A stretch of 64,000 bases of DNA, from the NCBI RefSeq assembly GCF_003001815.1, contig NZ_PVMZ01000009.1:310001-374000 (forward strand), in the 5' to 3' direction. A model generated the notes under the pieces. The model was given only the letters and a program-made list of their open reading frames with translations, did no database searches and was not told where the DNA came from. The first letter of the stretch is position 1. Each line of letters starts with the position of its first letter. The position numbers and the translations under genes were made by a program. Source of the DNA: Actinoplanes italicus (GTDB lineage: Bacteria > Actinomycetota > Actinomycetes > Mycobacteriales > Micromonosporaceae). Shown one piece after another: positions 52,970 through 61,912 of this stretch.

Positions 52970-55900
52970 TCAGGTGCCCGGGGTGAACACGACGTCCACC
53001 CAGTAGTTGCTCGACTCCCAGCTGTTGCTCGGGAAGCCGCCGCCGCTGCCGTACCGGTAGACGCCGTTGGCGCCGTCCACGCCGTTGCGCAGCGCGTGCA
53101 GGGGGCCGTTGTCGACCCCGGTGGTGGCGAAGAACCCGCCGTCGAACGCGTACCGTCCGACCGGCGCGTAGTAGGACACGACGTACGTGGTGCCGGCGGT
53201 GATCGGGACCGGCGTGGCGAAGTTCGCCTGCTGCCAGCCGGACGCGGTCTCGCCGCTGAAGGTCACCGTGGCGAGCTGCGTCCCGGTGGAGGACCACAGC
53301 CGGCCGAGGTGGGTGCCGGTGTTGGCCGTGCCCTTGTAGAAGCGGACCCCGGTGATCGTGCCGGCGACGTCGGAGCGGAACTTCATGCCGAGCTCGACCG
53401 CGGCGGTCTCGGAGTCGCTGGCGGTGCCGGGTGTCGCCGTGGCGGGCCAGACCGAGCACGGGCAGTTCGGCCCGGTCGGTGCGGTCCCGGTGGTGAACGT
53501 CCACGACGTGCTGGTCATGGTGTTGCCGGCGGCGTCGCGGGCGCCGCTGACGGTGGCGGTGTAGGTGGTGGACGCGGCCAGGGCGGCCGACGGGGTGAAG
53601 GTGACGGTCGAGGTGCCGGAGTTGTACGCCGTGGCGCCCGCCACCGTTCCGGCCGGGCCGGTCAGGCTGACCGCTGCCTGGGTGACGGCCTCGCTGAAGG
53701 TCGCCGTGACCGGGCTGCCGATCGCCACGCCGGTCGCCCCGGTGGCGGGGGTCCGGCTGGTGACCACCGGCGCGGTGGTGTCGGGCGCGGTGTCGTTCGG
53801 GGTGAAGACGACGTCGACCCAGTAGTTCGCGGACTCCCAGGACAGGGTCGGGAAGCCGGTGCCGAAGCGGTAGACGCCGTTGGCCCCGTCGACGCCGTCG
53901 CGCAGCGCGTGCAGGGGTCCGCTGTCGACGCCGCTGTCGGCGAAGTAGCCGACGTCACCGGCGTACCGGCCGTTCGGCGCGTAGTAGGACGCGACGTAGG
54001 TGGCGCCCGCGGTGAGGTTGACCGGTGTGGCGAAGGTCGCCTGCTGCCAGCCGGTGGCCGTCTCGCCGGTGAACGTCACGCTGCCCAGCTGGGTGCCGGT
54101 CGAGGACCACAGCTTGCCGACGTGCGTACCGCCGTTGTTGGGGCCCTTGTAGAAGCGGATCGCGGTGACCTTGCCGGCCACGTCGGCGCGGAACTTGACG
54201 CCGACCTCGGTGCCGGTGCCGTCCGGGTCGCTCGGTACCGCCGGGACGTCCTCGGCCGTCCACAGGCTGCACGGGCAGACCCGCTGGCCGATCGTGATCG
54301 AGCGGGTGGCGGGCGTGCCGATACGCGCGCTGTCGTCGATCGCGCGGGCGCGGATCTCCAGGGCGCCCGAGCCGCTCGGGGTGAAGCTGTACGTCCAGGT
54401 GCCCCGCCCGGTGGCGGGTTTCCAGGTGGTGCCGCCGTCGGTGGAGACCTCGACGCCACCGACCACGCCGCCGACGTCGGTGGCGGTGCCGGAGACGGTG
54501 ACCCGGGAGCCGGACGACACCGTGGTGCCGGCGGCCGGGGCGGTGATCACCGCGGTCGGCGCCGTGGTGTCGGTGGACGCGGTCGCCGCGGTGAGGCCGC
54601 TCTGGATGGTGGCCGGCTGCGCGCCCATGTCGGCGAACAGGTTGACGGTGGCCTGCTTCATCGGGGTGCTGGCGGCGCCGGAGCCGCGGTCGTGGTTGCT
54701 GTCGAGGCCCCACGACCACTGCACGGTGCCGGCGCCGAAGACCAGGGCGCCGCTGGGTGCCCGGTAGAGCGTCAGGTGGTGGGTGGCGCTGCCGGAGGTG
54801 TACGACGAGCCGTGGTCGGTGAGGATCTCGACGCCGCTGGCGTTGGTGGTGGACAGCCGGATCAGTCCCTGCGGGCGGGCCGCGTTGACCAGGTCCTCGT
54901 CCCACTCGTAGCCGACCGTGCCGGTGCCGAGGGTGGCGGTGGCGTTGCTCGCCTGGCTGGCGACGGTGGTGCCGCGCCACAGGCGCATCTTGCCGTCCTC
55001 GGCGGGGACCTGCAGGTTCACCGTGCCGGAGTTGACCTCGAAGGCGGTGCCGGTGAGGCTGTTCTCCGGTCGTCCGCCGTTCTTGGGCGGGCTGAACCGC
55101 GGGTCACGCCAGGTGCCGGTCCATTCGGTGCTCGGGTCGATGACGGCGTTGGCGTGGGTCTCCTTGTAGCAGACCATGGTCCGGTACGTGGTGCCCGAGC
55201 CGTCCACGCTGGTCTCCCAGCGGGTCTTCCAGAACACCTCGTTGCCGCTGAAGAACGCCAGGTTCACGCCGGCGTCGCGGGCCGCCTCGACGTTGGCGCG
55301 CTGTGCGCCGGACCAGTACTCGTCGTGGCCGACGGACAGGAACGCCTTGTGGTTGCGCAGCAGGGAGCCGCGCCGGTCGGCGTCGATGCCCGAGATGTAG
55401 CTGACGTCGTAGCCGTTGGCCTCGAGGAACCGCACCATCGGGTACTCGGCGTTGAAGACCGCGTCCTCGGCGCCGGTGCCGCGCGTGGTGATCGGACGGT
55501 TGTAGCTGACCTTGTAGGCGCGTCCGGCGGGTGAGCCCTGGTAGAGGCTGTTGCCGCCGTAGGTGTTGTACGCCTGCCAGGTGGTGTCCGAGGTCTGGAA
55601 GACCAGGTCGGAGCGGCTGGCGTCGTCGCGGACCACGAAGACGACGTGGCTGGCGCCGCTGGTGCCGTCGGTGCGCACGAGCCGTGCGAAGTAGATGCCG
55701 GAGACCGAGGTGGCGGGCACGGGCCAGGACGCCGAGACGGCCCAGTTGCCGCAGTCGACGAGTCCGGTCGCGGGGACGGTGATGCAGTCCGGCTGGGTCT
55801 GGCGCCCGACCGGGTTGACGCTGGTGATGAGCCGGGCGCCGTTGCCGCCGTAGTAGCCCATCCGGTAGATGTCGAGCCGGTACGAGGTGGCCGTTGACTT

Positions 55901-56158
55901 GATCTTGAAGTTGACGGTCTCGCCGACGTTGACGCTGATGTCGGTGGTGAAGCCCTGCAGGGCGGCGCTACCCGAGCCGGACACGTCCCACGTGGCCTTC
56001 GGGGTGCCGGTCTTGGTGTTCTCGCAGGCCACCGGATTGACGACCGGGGCGCACGGGTCCGCCGCCGCGGCCGGTGTGGCGGACGGCACGGTCAATGCCG
56101 CCGCCACCAGGGTGAGAACCAGCAGCGTTCGACGCCGCAGGTATCTGAGATCTCGCAA
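52970..56158 (-). CDS. Giant secreted protein with N,N-dimethylformamidase-beta-like domain and DUF4082 x2
   Basis: 1062 residues. TTG start with GGAGG eight bases upstream, then a signal peptide (about 1-33). Residues 35-505 resemble the large-subunit domain of N,N-dimethylformamidase (YRMGYYGGNGARLI, LVFQTSDTTWQAYNTYGG, FLSVGHDEYWSGAQR, FFSGNEVFWKTRWE). Then an Ig-like domain (540-630), DUF4082-type (629-782, CPCSLW), an SbsA-like Ig (790-880) and DUF4082-type (896-1062, CPCSVW). Amidase activity is not implied, since this domain is common in secreted proteins of unknown function. It is first in a two-gene operon with the 48523 gene, and the DUF4082 modules are shared. Confidence 0.8.
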   Translation of the reverse strand: MRDLRYLRRRTLLVLTLVAAALTVPSATPAAAADPCAPVVNPVACENTKTGTPKATWDVSGSGSAALQGFTTDISVNVGETVNFKIKSTATSYRLDIYRMGYYGGNGARLITSVNPVGRQTQPDCITVPATGLVDCGNWAVSASWPVPATSVSGIYFARLVRTDGTSGASHVVFVVRDDASRSDLVFQTSDTTWQAYNTYGGNSLYQGSPAGRAYKVSYNRPITTRGTGAEDAVFNAEYPMVRFLEANGYDVSYISGIDADRRGSLLRNHKAFLSVGHDEYWSGAQRANVEAARDAGVNLAFFSGNEVFWKTRWETSVDGSGTTYRTMVCYKETHANAVIDPSTEWTGTWRDPRFSPPKNGGRPENSLTGTAFEVNSGTVNLQVPAEDGKMRLWRGTTVASQASNATATLGTGTVGYEWDEDLVNAARPQGLIRLSTTNASGVEILTDHGSSYTSGSATHHLTLYRAPSGALVFGAGTVQWSWGLDSNHDRGSGAASTPMKQATVNLFADMGAQPATIQSGLTAATASTDTTAPTAVITAPAAGTTVSSGSRVTVSGTATDVGGVVGGVEVSTDGGTTWKPATGRGTWTYSFTPSGSGALEIRARAIDDSARIGTPATRSITIGQRVCPCSLWTAEDVPAVPSDPDGTGTEVGVKFRADVAGKVTAIRFYKGPNNGGTHVGKLWSSTGTQLGSVTFTGETATGWQQATFATPVNLTAGATYVASYYAPNGRYAGDVGYFADSGVDSGPLHALRDGVDGANGVYRFGTGFPTLSWESANYWVDVVFTPNDTAPDTTAPVVTSRTPATGATGVAIGSPVTATFSEAVTQAAVSLTGPAGTVAGATAYNSGTSTVTFTPSAALAASTTYTATVSGARDAAGNTMTSTSWTFTTGTAPTGPNCPCSVWPATATPGTASDSETAAVELGMKFRSDVAGTITGVRFYKGTANTGTHLGRLWSSTGTQLATVTFSGETASGWQQANFATPVPITAGTTYVVSYYAPVGRYAFDGGFFATTGVDNGPLHALRNGVDGANGVYRYGSGGGFPSNSWESSNYWVDVVFTPGT

Positions 56159-56508
56159 GGGGTACGCCTCCCTGCCGCGCGCCCCCGGCGACACGGCCGT
56201 CGTCCACGCCGGGCCGCCCCGGCAGAGCTGCAAAGATCCTGAGATAGGAGCCCGACGATAACTATCGACCCGCTGACACTCAGAGAGCCCGATGGGTCTT
56301 TCGATCCTGTAGGCGGATGAAGCCCGCTACCGACTTGATCCAATCCGCGGACGAAAGTGCCACTCATGTCTGCCCGTTCGGTCATCCGGGCGCGGCCGGG
56401 CCGTACCGGGGTGCCGGATTCCGACACTCGCGATGACCGACCGGCGGTACCGGCTGTCCATGGCGGACGGCAGGATGATCGGCGTCTGTGACATCTGGGG
56501 AGGACAAG
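56159..56508. other. Divergent regulatory interval, no gene seen
   Basis: 350 bp between the giant secreted protein operon (minus) and the glycosyltransferase gene (plus). It contains the GGAGG of the former (56167-56171 on the plus strand as CCTCC) and the GGGGAGG of the latter (56497-56503). No convincing promoter hexamers, riboswitch or operator repeat was identified by eye. Confidence 0.5.
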
Positions 56509-57459
56509 TTGGACAGCACGCCCGAAACCGTGGCGGTAGTCGTGGTCACGTACAACAGCGAACGATTGCTGCCAGACCTGATCGCATCGCTTCCGCCGGG
56601 GCTGGAGGGTGTGGACTGGCAGCTCATCGTCGCCGACAACGCCTCCAAGGACGACTCCGTGGGTGCCGTGCGGCGGCTCAAGCCCGACGCGATCGTGGTC
56701 GAGATGGGACGTAACGCCGGATATGCGGCCGGCATCAACGCGGCCGTTGCCAAGGCCGGCCGGTTCGACGCCGTGCTGGTGCTCAACCCGGACGTGCGGT
56801 TGACGCCCGGCTGTGTGCGTACCCTCCTCAAGGTTCTCAAGACCGAGGGGACCGGCATCGCGGTGCCGCTGCTCAAGGACGGTGACGGCGAGCTCATCCA
56901 CACGATGCGCCGGGAGCCGTCGGTGCGCCGGGTGCTCGGCGACGCCCTGATGGGCGCGGTCCGGGCCGGTCGGTACCCGGCGCTCGGCGAGATGGTGACC
57001 GACGAGAGCATGTACACGGCCGAGCGGGTCGCCGACTGGGCCGAGGGCTCGACCGTGCTGATCAGCGCCGAGTGCTGGAACCGGATCGGCGCGTGGGACG
57101 AGTCGTTCTTCCTCTACTCCGAGGAGACCGACTTCGCGCTGCGGGCCAAGGACGCCGGCCTCGCGACCCGCTTCACGCCGGAGGCCCAGGCGGTGCACCT
57201 GGAGGGCGACTCCAAGGTCTCTCCGGCGCTGTGGACGCTGCTGACGCTCAACAAGGTGCGGTTGTACGGCCGTCGCCACAACCGGGCGCTCGGTGCCGCG
57301 TTCTGGGCGGCCCTGGTGCTGCGCGAGGGCAGCCGTGCGGTGCTCGGCAAGGAGCCCAGCAAGCTGGCGACGAAGGCGCTGGTCAAGCCGTCCCGCCTGC
57401 GGGAGGCGCCGGGGCCGGACACGGTCCAGCGCGACGCCGCCCGCGTGGCGGGCCGGTAG
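56509..57459 (+). CDS. Glycosyltransferase family 2 (rhamnosyltransferase-like)
   Basis: 316 residues. GT-A signs are VAVVVVTYNSERLLPDLIASL, IVADNASKDDSVGAV, GRNAGYAAGINAAV, the metal site in LVLNPDVRL, and the acceptor region FFLYSEETDFALRAKDAG. Enzymes of this subtype often transfer rhamnose, which fits the nearby rml genes. The TTG at 56509 is chosen because GGGGAGG lies five bases upstream; a GTG seven codons earlier has no SD. It is convergent with the next gene (2-bp gap). Confidence 0.9.
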   Translation: MDSTPETVAVVVVTYNSERLLPDLIASLPPGLEGVDWQLIVADNASKDDSVGAVRRLKPDAIVVEMGRNAGYAAGINAAVAKAGRFDAVLVLNPDVRLTPGCVRTLLKVLKTEGTGIAVPLLKDGDGELIHTMRREPSVRRVLGDALMGAVRAGRYPALGEMVTDESMYTAERVADWAEGSTVLISAECWNRIGAWDESFFLYSEETDFALRAKDAGLATRFTPEAQAVHLEGDSKVSPALWTLLTLNKVRLYGRRHNRALGAAFWAALVLREGSRAVLGKEPSKLATKALVKPSRLREAPGPDTVQRDAARVAGR

Positions 57460-57461
57460 TT

Positions 57462-58127
57462 CTAGCGCAGTCGCTTGACGACGCCGACCGCCTCGAGCTT
57501 GAGGCGGGTCAGCGCGCCGGGGCCCACGAGAGCCTCGGCGCGCAGGCCGTCGACGGTGTCGTCGGTGCGCAGGCTGTAGCGGGGCTGCAGCCAGCTGCCG
57601 GAGTTCGCGCGCCGCCGGTCGCTGGTAAACACCCGGTGGTACCCGAGCCTGCGCATCTTGGTGAGCAGCTCCCGGTCGTAGCGGCCCAGCGGCAGGGCGG
57701 CCCGGTCGACGGGTACGCCGACCGCCTCGGTGATCTGCTCGCGGGCGGTGACCAGCTCGTCGGTGCTGGTCTCGGCGTCCATGCCGCGCCACGGCCGGTG
57801 CCACATGCCGTGCGTGCCGATGGTCATGCCGGCCGCGTGCAGCTTGCGTACGTCGGCCTGGTCCAGGCTGCCCGGCTTGCCGAACCGGCCGGCCAGCACG
57901 AAGAAGTCGGCGGTCAGGCCCCGCTCGAGCAGGCCGGGCAGGCCGATCTCCAGGTCGGACGTGTTGCTGTCGTCGAAGCTGATCCGCACCGACGGCCAGG
58001 TACGGATCTCGTCGAGGACGGCGTGGTACAGCTCCTCGCTGATCCAGTACCGGTCCTCGCCCAGCTCCAGCTCACGCTGCGGGGTGCCGATGCCGTGGAA
58101 GCAGATGTTGATGACGTCGTCGCTCAT
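57462..58127 (-). CDS. Polysaccharide deacetylase (CE4/NodB-like)
   Basis: 221 residues with no signal peptide. The CE4 motif 1 is SFDDSNTSD, and motif 2 is GTHGMWHRPW with both histidines, giving the D-H-H metal triad. Position in the locus suggests deacetylation of a polysaccharide repeat unit or its lipid-linked precursor on the cytoplasmic side. It lies six bp after the upstream glycosyltransferase stop, in one operon. Confidence 0.87.
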   Translation of the reverse strand: MSDDVINICFHGIGTPQRELELGEDRYWISEELYHAVLDEIRTWPSVRISFDDSNTSDLEIGLPGLLERGLTADFFVLAGRFGKPGSLDQADVRKLHAAGMTIGTHGMWHRPWRGMDAETSTDELVTAREQITEAVGVPVDRAALPLGRYDRELLTKMRRLGYHRVFTSDRRRANSGSWLQPRYSLRTDDTVDGLRAEALVGPGALTRLKLEAVGVVKRLR

Positions 58128-58133
58128 GACTTC

Positions 58134-58994
58134 CTATCGCTGTTCCGCGGAATCACTGATCCGGGATGACTCGTCACGTCCCCAGGCGGCGCCGCCGTCA
58201 CCGGCCCGCTTGGCGGCCAGCGCCGCCCACACGGTGATACCGACGTAGCAGACCGCCGCCGGGGCCAGCCAGGGCCGGGGGACCACCACGTCACGCAGCC
58301 AGGAGCTGCGCGCGGCGGCCCGGACCGGCACGGTGATCTCGCCGCGGTCGGCGGCCGCCCGCATGGCCGCGTTGCCGCCGCGGACCCGGACCAGGCGCCG
58401 GATCAGGTCACCGGTGCGCCGCGGGGTGGCGACGCGTGCGGCGTACGCGTTGACGTGTTCCTTCTCCTCGGGTGCGAACTGCGAGTCGAGGAACAGGTCG
58501 TCGGCGACCAGCTCGGGGAACCGGTCGAACCGGGAGCGCCCCTCCTTGGACAGCGCCACCACGCCACGCCCGAACAGCCCGTCGCGCATGACCGGCAGCC
58601 GCCCGTGGATCGCGAAGTAGGCCTTGACCAGCAGCGGGCGTCCGGTCAGTTCCAGCTCGCGGCCCACGGTCGCGGACGGCGCCCCGGCCTCGAGGACCTC
58701 GGTCAGCGCACGGACGGCCGCGGTGCTCAGCACGATGTCGGCGTCCAGGTAGATCCGGGGGAACCCCTCGGCGGCCGCGTCACCGGCGTTCAGGGCCCCG
58801 GCCTTGCCGGGCTTCGCCAGATCGAGCACGCGTACGCCCGGACGCGATCCGGCGATCGTGACGGTGTCGTCGGTGCACCCGTTGGCCACGACGGTGACGT
58901 CGATCTCGCCGGGGTGCGCGTCGGCCAGCAGCGCGTCCAGGCAGCGCCCGATGACGGCGGCCTCGTTGTGGGCCGCGATGACGACACTGGTCAC
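58134..58994 (-). CDS. Glycosyltransferase family 2 with C-terminal membrane segment
   Basis: 286 residues. It opens with TSVVIAAHNEAAVIGRCLDALL, VVANGCTDDTV, a GKAGALNAGD segment and the DAD metal motif in IYLDADIVLS. One hydrophobic segment (about 245-265) may anchor it. GTG start overlapping the upstream gene (GTGA). Confidence 0.87.
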   Translation of the reverse strand: MTSVVIAAHNEAAVIGRCLDALLADAHPGEIDVTVVANGCTDDTVTIAGSRPGVRVLDLAKPGKAGALNAGDAAAEGFPRIYLDADIVLSTAAVRALTEVLEAGAPSATVGRELELTGRPLLVKAYFAIHGRLPVMRDGLFGRGVVALSKEGRSRFDRFPELVADDLFLDSQFAPEEKEHVNAYAARVATPRRTGDLIRRLVRVRGGNAAMRAAADRGEITVPVRAAARSSWLRDVVVPRPWLAPAAVCYVGITVWAALAAKRAGDGGAAWGRDESSRISDSAEQR

Positions 58995-60280
58995 GGCTGG
59001 TCCACCCGGGTGGGCTGCTCGGAGCCGGTGCGCTGACGCGGGATCCGCGGGGCTTGCGTGGACTGGGCGGGCTGTTTGGGCAGGCGCTTGGCGAGCAGCC
59101 GCTGGAACACCGAGGCGTACGGCCCGGCCTGGTGCTCCCAGGAGAGCTGGCCGAGGAACCGGTCGCGGCCCAGCTTGCGCATCTGCGCGCGGCGCTCCGG
59201 GTCGTCGAGCAGCTCGTTGATGACCGCGGCGAACTCCTCCGGGGCGCCGGTCGGCACGTACGCGCCGGCCTCGTCCAGGGTGCGCCGGGTCTCGATGCCG
59301 TCGGCGGCCACGACCGGCAGGCCGCGGCCCACGTACTCGACGGTCTTGGCCATCGTGGAGAGCTGGTTCATCCGGGTCGGCAGGTCGGGCTGGATCGCCA
59401 CGGTGGCCGAGCGCAGCACCTCGTCGACCTGCTCGCCGTTCAGCCAGCCGGTCAGCTCGACGACGTCCTCGAGGCCCTTCTCGGCGACCAGGGCGCGCAC
59501 CGACGGCATGCTCTCGCCGTCACCGGCCAGCACGATCTTCCAGCCGTGGCGGCCGCGCAGCCGGGTCAGCTCGTCGGCGGCCAGCACGACGCCCTCGACG
59601 TTGTCCTGCGGGCCGAACACACCCAGGTAGACCACGCGGAGCACGCCGTCGGCCGGCACCGGCTCCTGCGGGTCGCCGTCGACCTTGATCTCCTTCAGGG
59701 ACGGGCCGTTGCGGACCACGGTCACCTTGTCCGGGTGCACACCCTTGCGTACGGCGTTGTCCTTGAACGACTGGTTGGTCGCGACCACCTCGGTGGCGGT
59801 GCGCAGGGTCAGCCACTCGAAGGCGTTGAGGGCGCGCAGCACCCACTTGTTGGGCTCGCCGTCGCCGCGGGAGATGTAGACCTCCGGGCACAGGTCGTGG
59901 TGGTCGAACACCCACGGCCGGCCGATCGCGCGCAGCAGCAGGGCGAGCGGCCAGTAGACGTCCGGCGGGTTGCAGACCTGCACGGCGTGGGCGCGACCGG
60001 CCAGCACCTCACCGATCAGGCGCACCGCGATGCAGAGGAAGGACCAGCCGAACTCGACGGCGAAGGTGAGCAGGCCGCTGCCGTACACCTTGACCGGGTA
60101 GGGCTTGAGGCGGGTGTTGCGGCTGCCGGGGAGGACCTTCAGGCTCTTGTCGCCTCGCGGTGCGATGACCGTGACGTCGAAGCCCTTCTCCTCCAGCGTT
60201 AGGCATTCCCGGATGACGCGGCGGTCGCGTTCGGCCGGCAAGTTGGCGATGAGAATGGTGACGTGCGGATTGCCTGGCAT
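58991..60280 (-). CDS. Glycosyltransferase family 4 (GT-B)
   Basis: 429 residues. GT-B fold signs are VTILIANLPAERDRRVIRECLTL, VQVCNPPDVYWPLALLLR, VFDHHDLCPEVY, VTVVRNGPSL, WKIVLAGDGESM, and TMAKTVEYVGRGLPVVAAD. The C-terminal 30 residues are polar and disordered-looking. ATG at 60280; the longer in-frame extension upstream has no conserved content. First gene of a three-gene minus-strand operon. Confidence 0.9.
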   Translation of the reverse strand: MPGNPHVTILIANLPAERDRRVIRECLTLEEKGFDVTVIAPRGDKSLKVLPGSRNTRLKPYPVKVYGSGLLTFAVEFGWSFLCIAVRLIGEVLAGRAHAVQVCNPPDVYWPLALLLRAIGRPWVFDHHDLCPEVYISRGDGEPNKWVLRALNAFEWLTLRTATEVVATNQSFKDNAVRKGVHPDKVTVVRNGPSLKEIKVDGDPQEPVPADGVLRVVYLGVFGPQDNVEGVVLAADELTRLRGRHGWKIVLAGDGESMPSVRALVAEKGLEDVVELTGWLNGEQVDEVLRSATVAIQPDLPTRMNQLSTMAKTVEYVGRGLPVVAADGIETRRTLDEAGAYVPTGAPEEFAAVINELLDDPERRAQMRKLGRDRFLGQLSWEHQAGPYASVFQRLLAKRLPKQPAQSTQAPRIPRQRTGSEQPTRVDQP

Positions 60281-60495
60281 CGTCTCGTCTGTCCTTCTGG
60301 GTCGATCGACTCGCTGGACACAGTGCCGGGTCCCTCCGGCAGCGGCCAGTGGCTGTCCGGCCGGAATCATGTCGTCCATTTCACTTAGACGGCCATCTTG
60401 ATCCACATTCGGAGTAATGACCGTTTTGGAAGCCTTATCGGTTCCGTTGTGAATGGGTGCCCAATGCACTGTAGATATCGACCGGTATGCACGTT

Positions 60496-60516
60496 CCCGC
60501 GGCCCCCGCCCGCGGG
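60496..60516 (-). terminator. Hairpin terminator after the 60534-61604 glycosyltransferase gene
   Basis: The arms CCCGCGG (60496-60502) and CCGCGGG (60510-60516) pair perfectly over a seven-base loop. It lies 18 bp beyond the stop on the minus strand; no T-run is seen. Confidence 0.5.
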
Positions 60517-60533
60517 TGTCGTATCGAGGACAG

Positions 60534-61604
60534 CTAGGGTCGGCGCAGCCCGCCGTAGAAGGCGAGCAGATCGTCGCGCAGGCCGTCCTCGTGGTAATGC
60601 GACAGCACGTGCTTCGAGGCCGCCAGGCCTGCCGAGCGCAGCGCGCCCGGGTCCGCCTGATACCTGCCCAGCGCGTCCTCCACCGCCACGGCGAAGGCCA
60701 GCAGATCGGCCTCGGCGATCGGCGCGCAGAACGCCGGGTCGAAGAAGTCCCGCCCGCCCAGGCCGGTGAAGCCCACCACGTACGCGCCGCCGGCCATCGC
60801 CTCGGCCGGTGGCAGGCCGAACCCCTCGCGCTCGCTGAAGCTGAGGAACACCGCGCATCCGCGCAGCGCCTCGGCGGTCTCGGCCTCGGTCAGCCCGTCG
60901 ATCGCCAGCAGCTCCCAGCCGTCCAGGGCGCCCCGGCCGCGCAGGATGTGCAGCAGTTGCTCCTGCTCCTCGGCCCGGCGCCGGGGCATGAAGCCGATCC
61001 GCCGGCCGGCCGGGGTGGTGCCCGGGTGGAAGACCCGCTCGTCGACGACCACCCGCGCCACGTGCACCGGCAGATCCGGGAACGCGTACCTGAGCAGGGC
61101 GGCGTTGTCGCGCGAGACGGTGAGCAGCGCCTCGATGCCGGGCACGCCGGCGTACGGTGCGCCCGGCCCGGTCTCCGTGAACGGCACCCGGGCGAAGGTC
61201 GAGTAGGCGTTCTGGTTGAAGACGACCTTGCGGCAACCGGCCGGCAGGGCGTCCAGCCCGGGCCCGTAGTACTCCGGGACCACGAGCAGGTCGTCGCGTC
61301 CGAGGGTCACGTCGCGGGCGGCCAGCACCCGGGTCTCGTTGCGGAACCAGCCGACCCGGAAGCCGGGCCGATCGTGCAGCACGGCGGCGTCCCGGCCGGC
61401 GGCGTTGAGCAGGTCCACGTGCCGGTAGATGACCCGGATACCGCCGGACGGCTTGTCATCGTCCGGGCACAGATAGTAGATGGTGCCGGTGCCCGGAGTG
61501 TCCGAATCGTACTTTAGCTCCGCCGGTGTCCGTCGGCGCAGCTCACGGCCGGACGCCACCCGCCGGAGGGCGTCGCGAACAGGTTGGACGATCGGGTTCG
61601 GCAT
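60534..61604 (-). CDS. Glycosyltransferase, GT-B type
   Basis: 356 residues. The recognisable part is the C-terminal nucleotide-sugar side: GFMPRRRAEEQEQLL, GWELLAIDGLTEAETAEAL, CAVFLSFSEREGFGLPPAEAMAGG and VVGFTGLGGRDFF. The N-terminal half (IYYLCPDDDKPSGGIRVIYRHVDLLNAAG) is typical of GT4-type relatives in actinobacterial exopolysaccharide loci. ATG with GGAG nine bases upstream; a GTG five codons earlier is the alternative. It is separated by 253 bp from the next minus-strand gene. Confidence 0.82.
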   Translation of the reverse strand: MPNPIVQPVRDALRRVASGRELRRRTPAELKYDSDTPGTGTIYYLCPDDDKPSGGIRVIYRHVDLLNAAGRDAAVLHDRPGFRVGWFRNETRVLAARDVTLGRDDLLVVPEYYGPGLDALPAGCRKVVFNQNAYSTFARVPFTETGPGAPYAGVPGIEALLTVSRDNAALLRYAFPDLPVHVARVVVDERVFHPGTTPAGRRIGFMPRRRAEEQEQLLHILRGRGALDGWELLAIDGLTEAETAEALRGCAVFLSFSEREGFGLPPAEAMAGGAYVVGFTGLGGRDFFDPAFCAPIAEADLLAFAVAVEDALGRYQADPGALRSAGLAASKHVLSHYHEDGLRDDLLAFYGGLRRP

Positions 61605-61912
61605 GAGGGGAGACTCCACGAGAGGTCGGTTGCGACCGCCACCGGCCGCCTACGAAACCCTCCCCGTCCGATCGGCCGAGGACAACCTCCGAACGGATCA
61701 CCGGAGAAGTCCAGTTGCCGACCGGTTCCGGTGCCGGAGATACCTTATTATCGATTTCGGCGCACCCCTGTGACGTAGATCTAGAGATTCCAGCATTCGG
61801 GTTCCATGGGGGACACTGGCGCTGTCAGGGCAGGTACCACTAGGTTCTACCCGCTGGTCGGCCGCCGGGGTCCGATCTTCCAAACGCACGAACGGTAACG
61901 GCAAGGGGAACT
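61605..61912. other. Divergent promoter interval, no gene seen
   Basis: 308 bp between the minus-strand glycosyltransferase and the plus-strand chain-length gene. AT-rich islands at 61740-61752 (ACCTTATTATCGA) and 61777-61790 are the best promoter candidates, but no pair of hexamers could be fixed with confidence. Confidence 0.4.

Noticed and set aside
48385..52986. Plus-strand frame of about 1500 codons opposite the giant secreted protein
   Set aside because: Gly/Arg/Val-rich with no domain; the minus strand has signal peptide, repeated modules, SD and a terminator in the right place.
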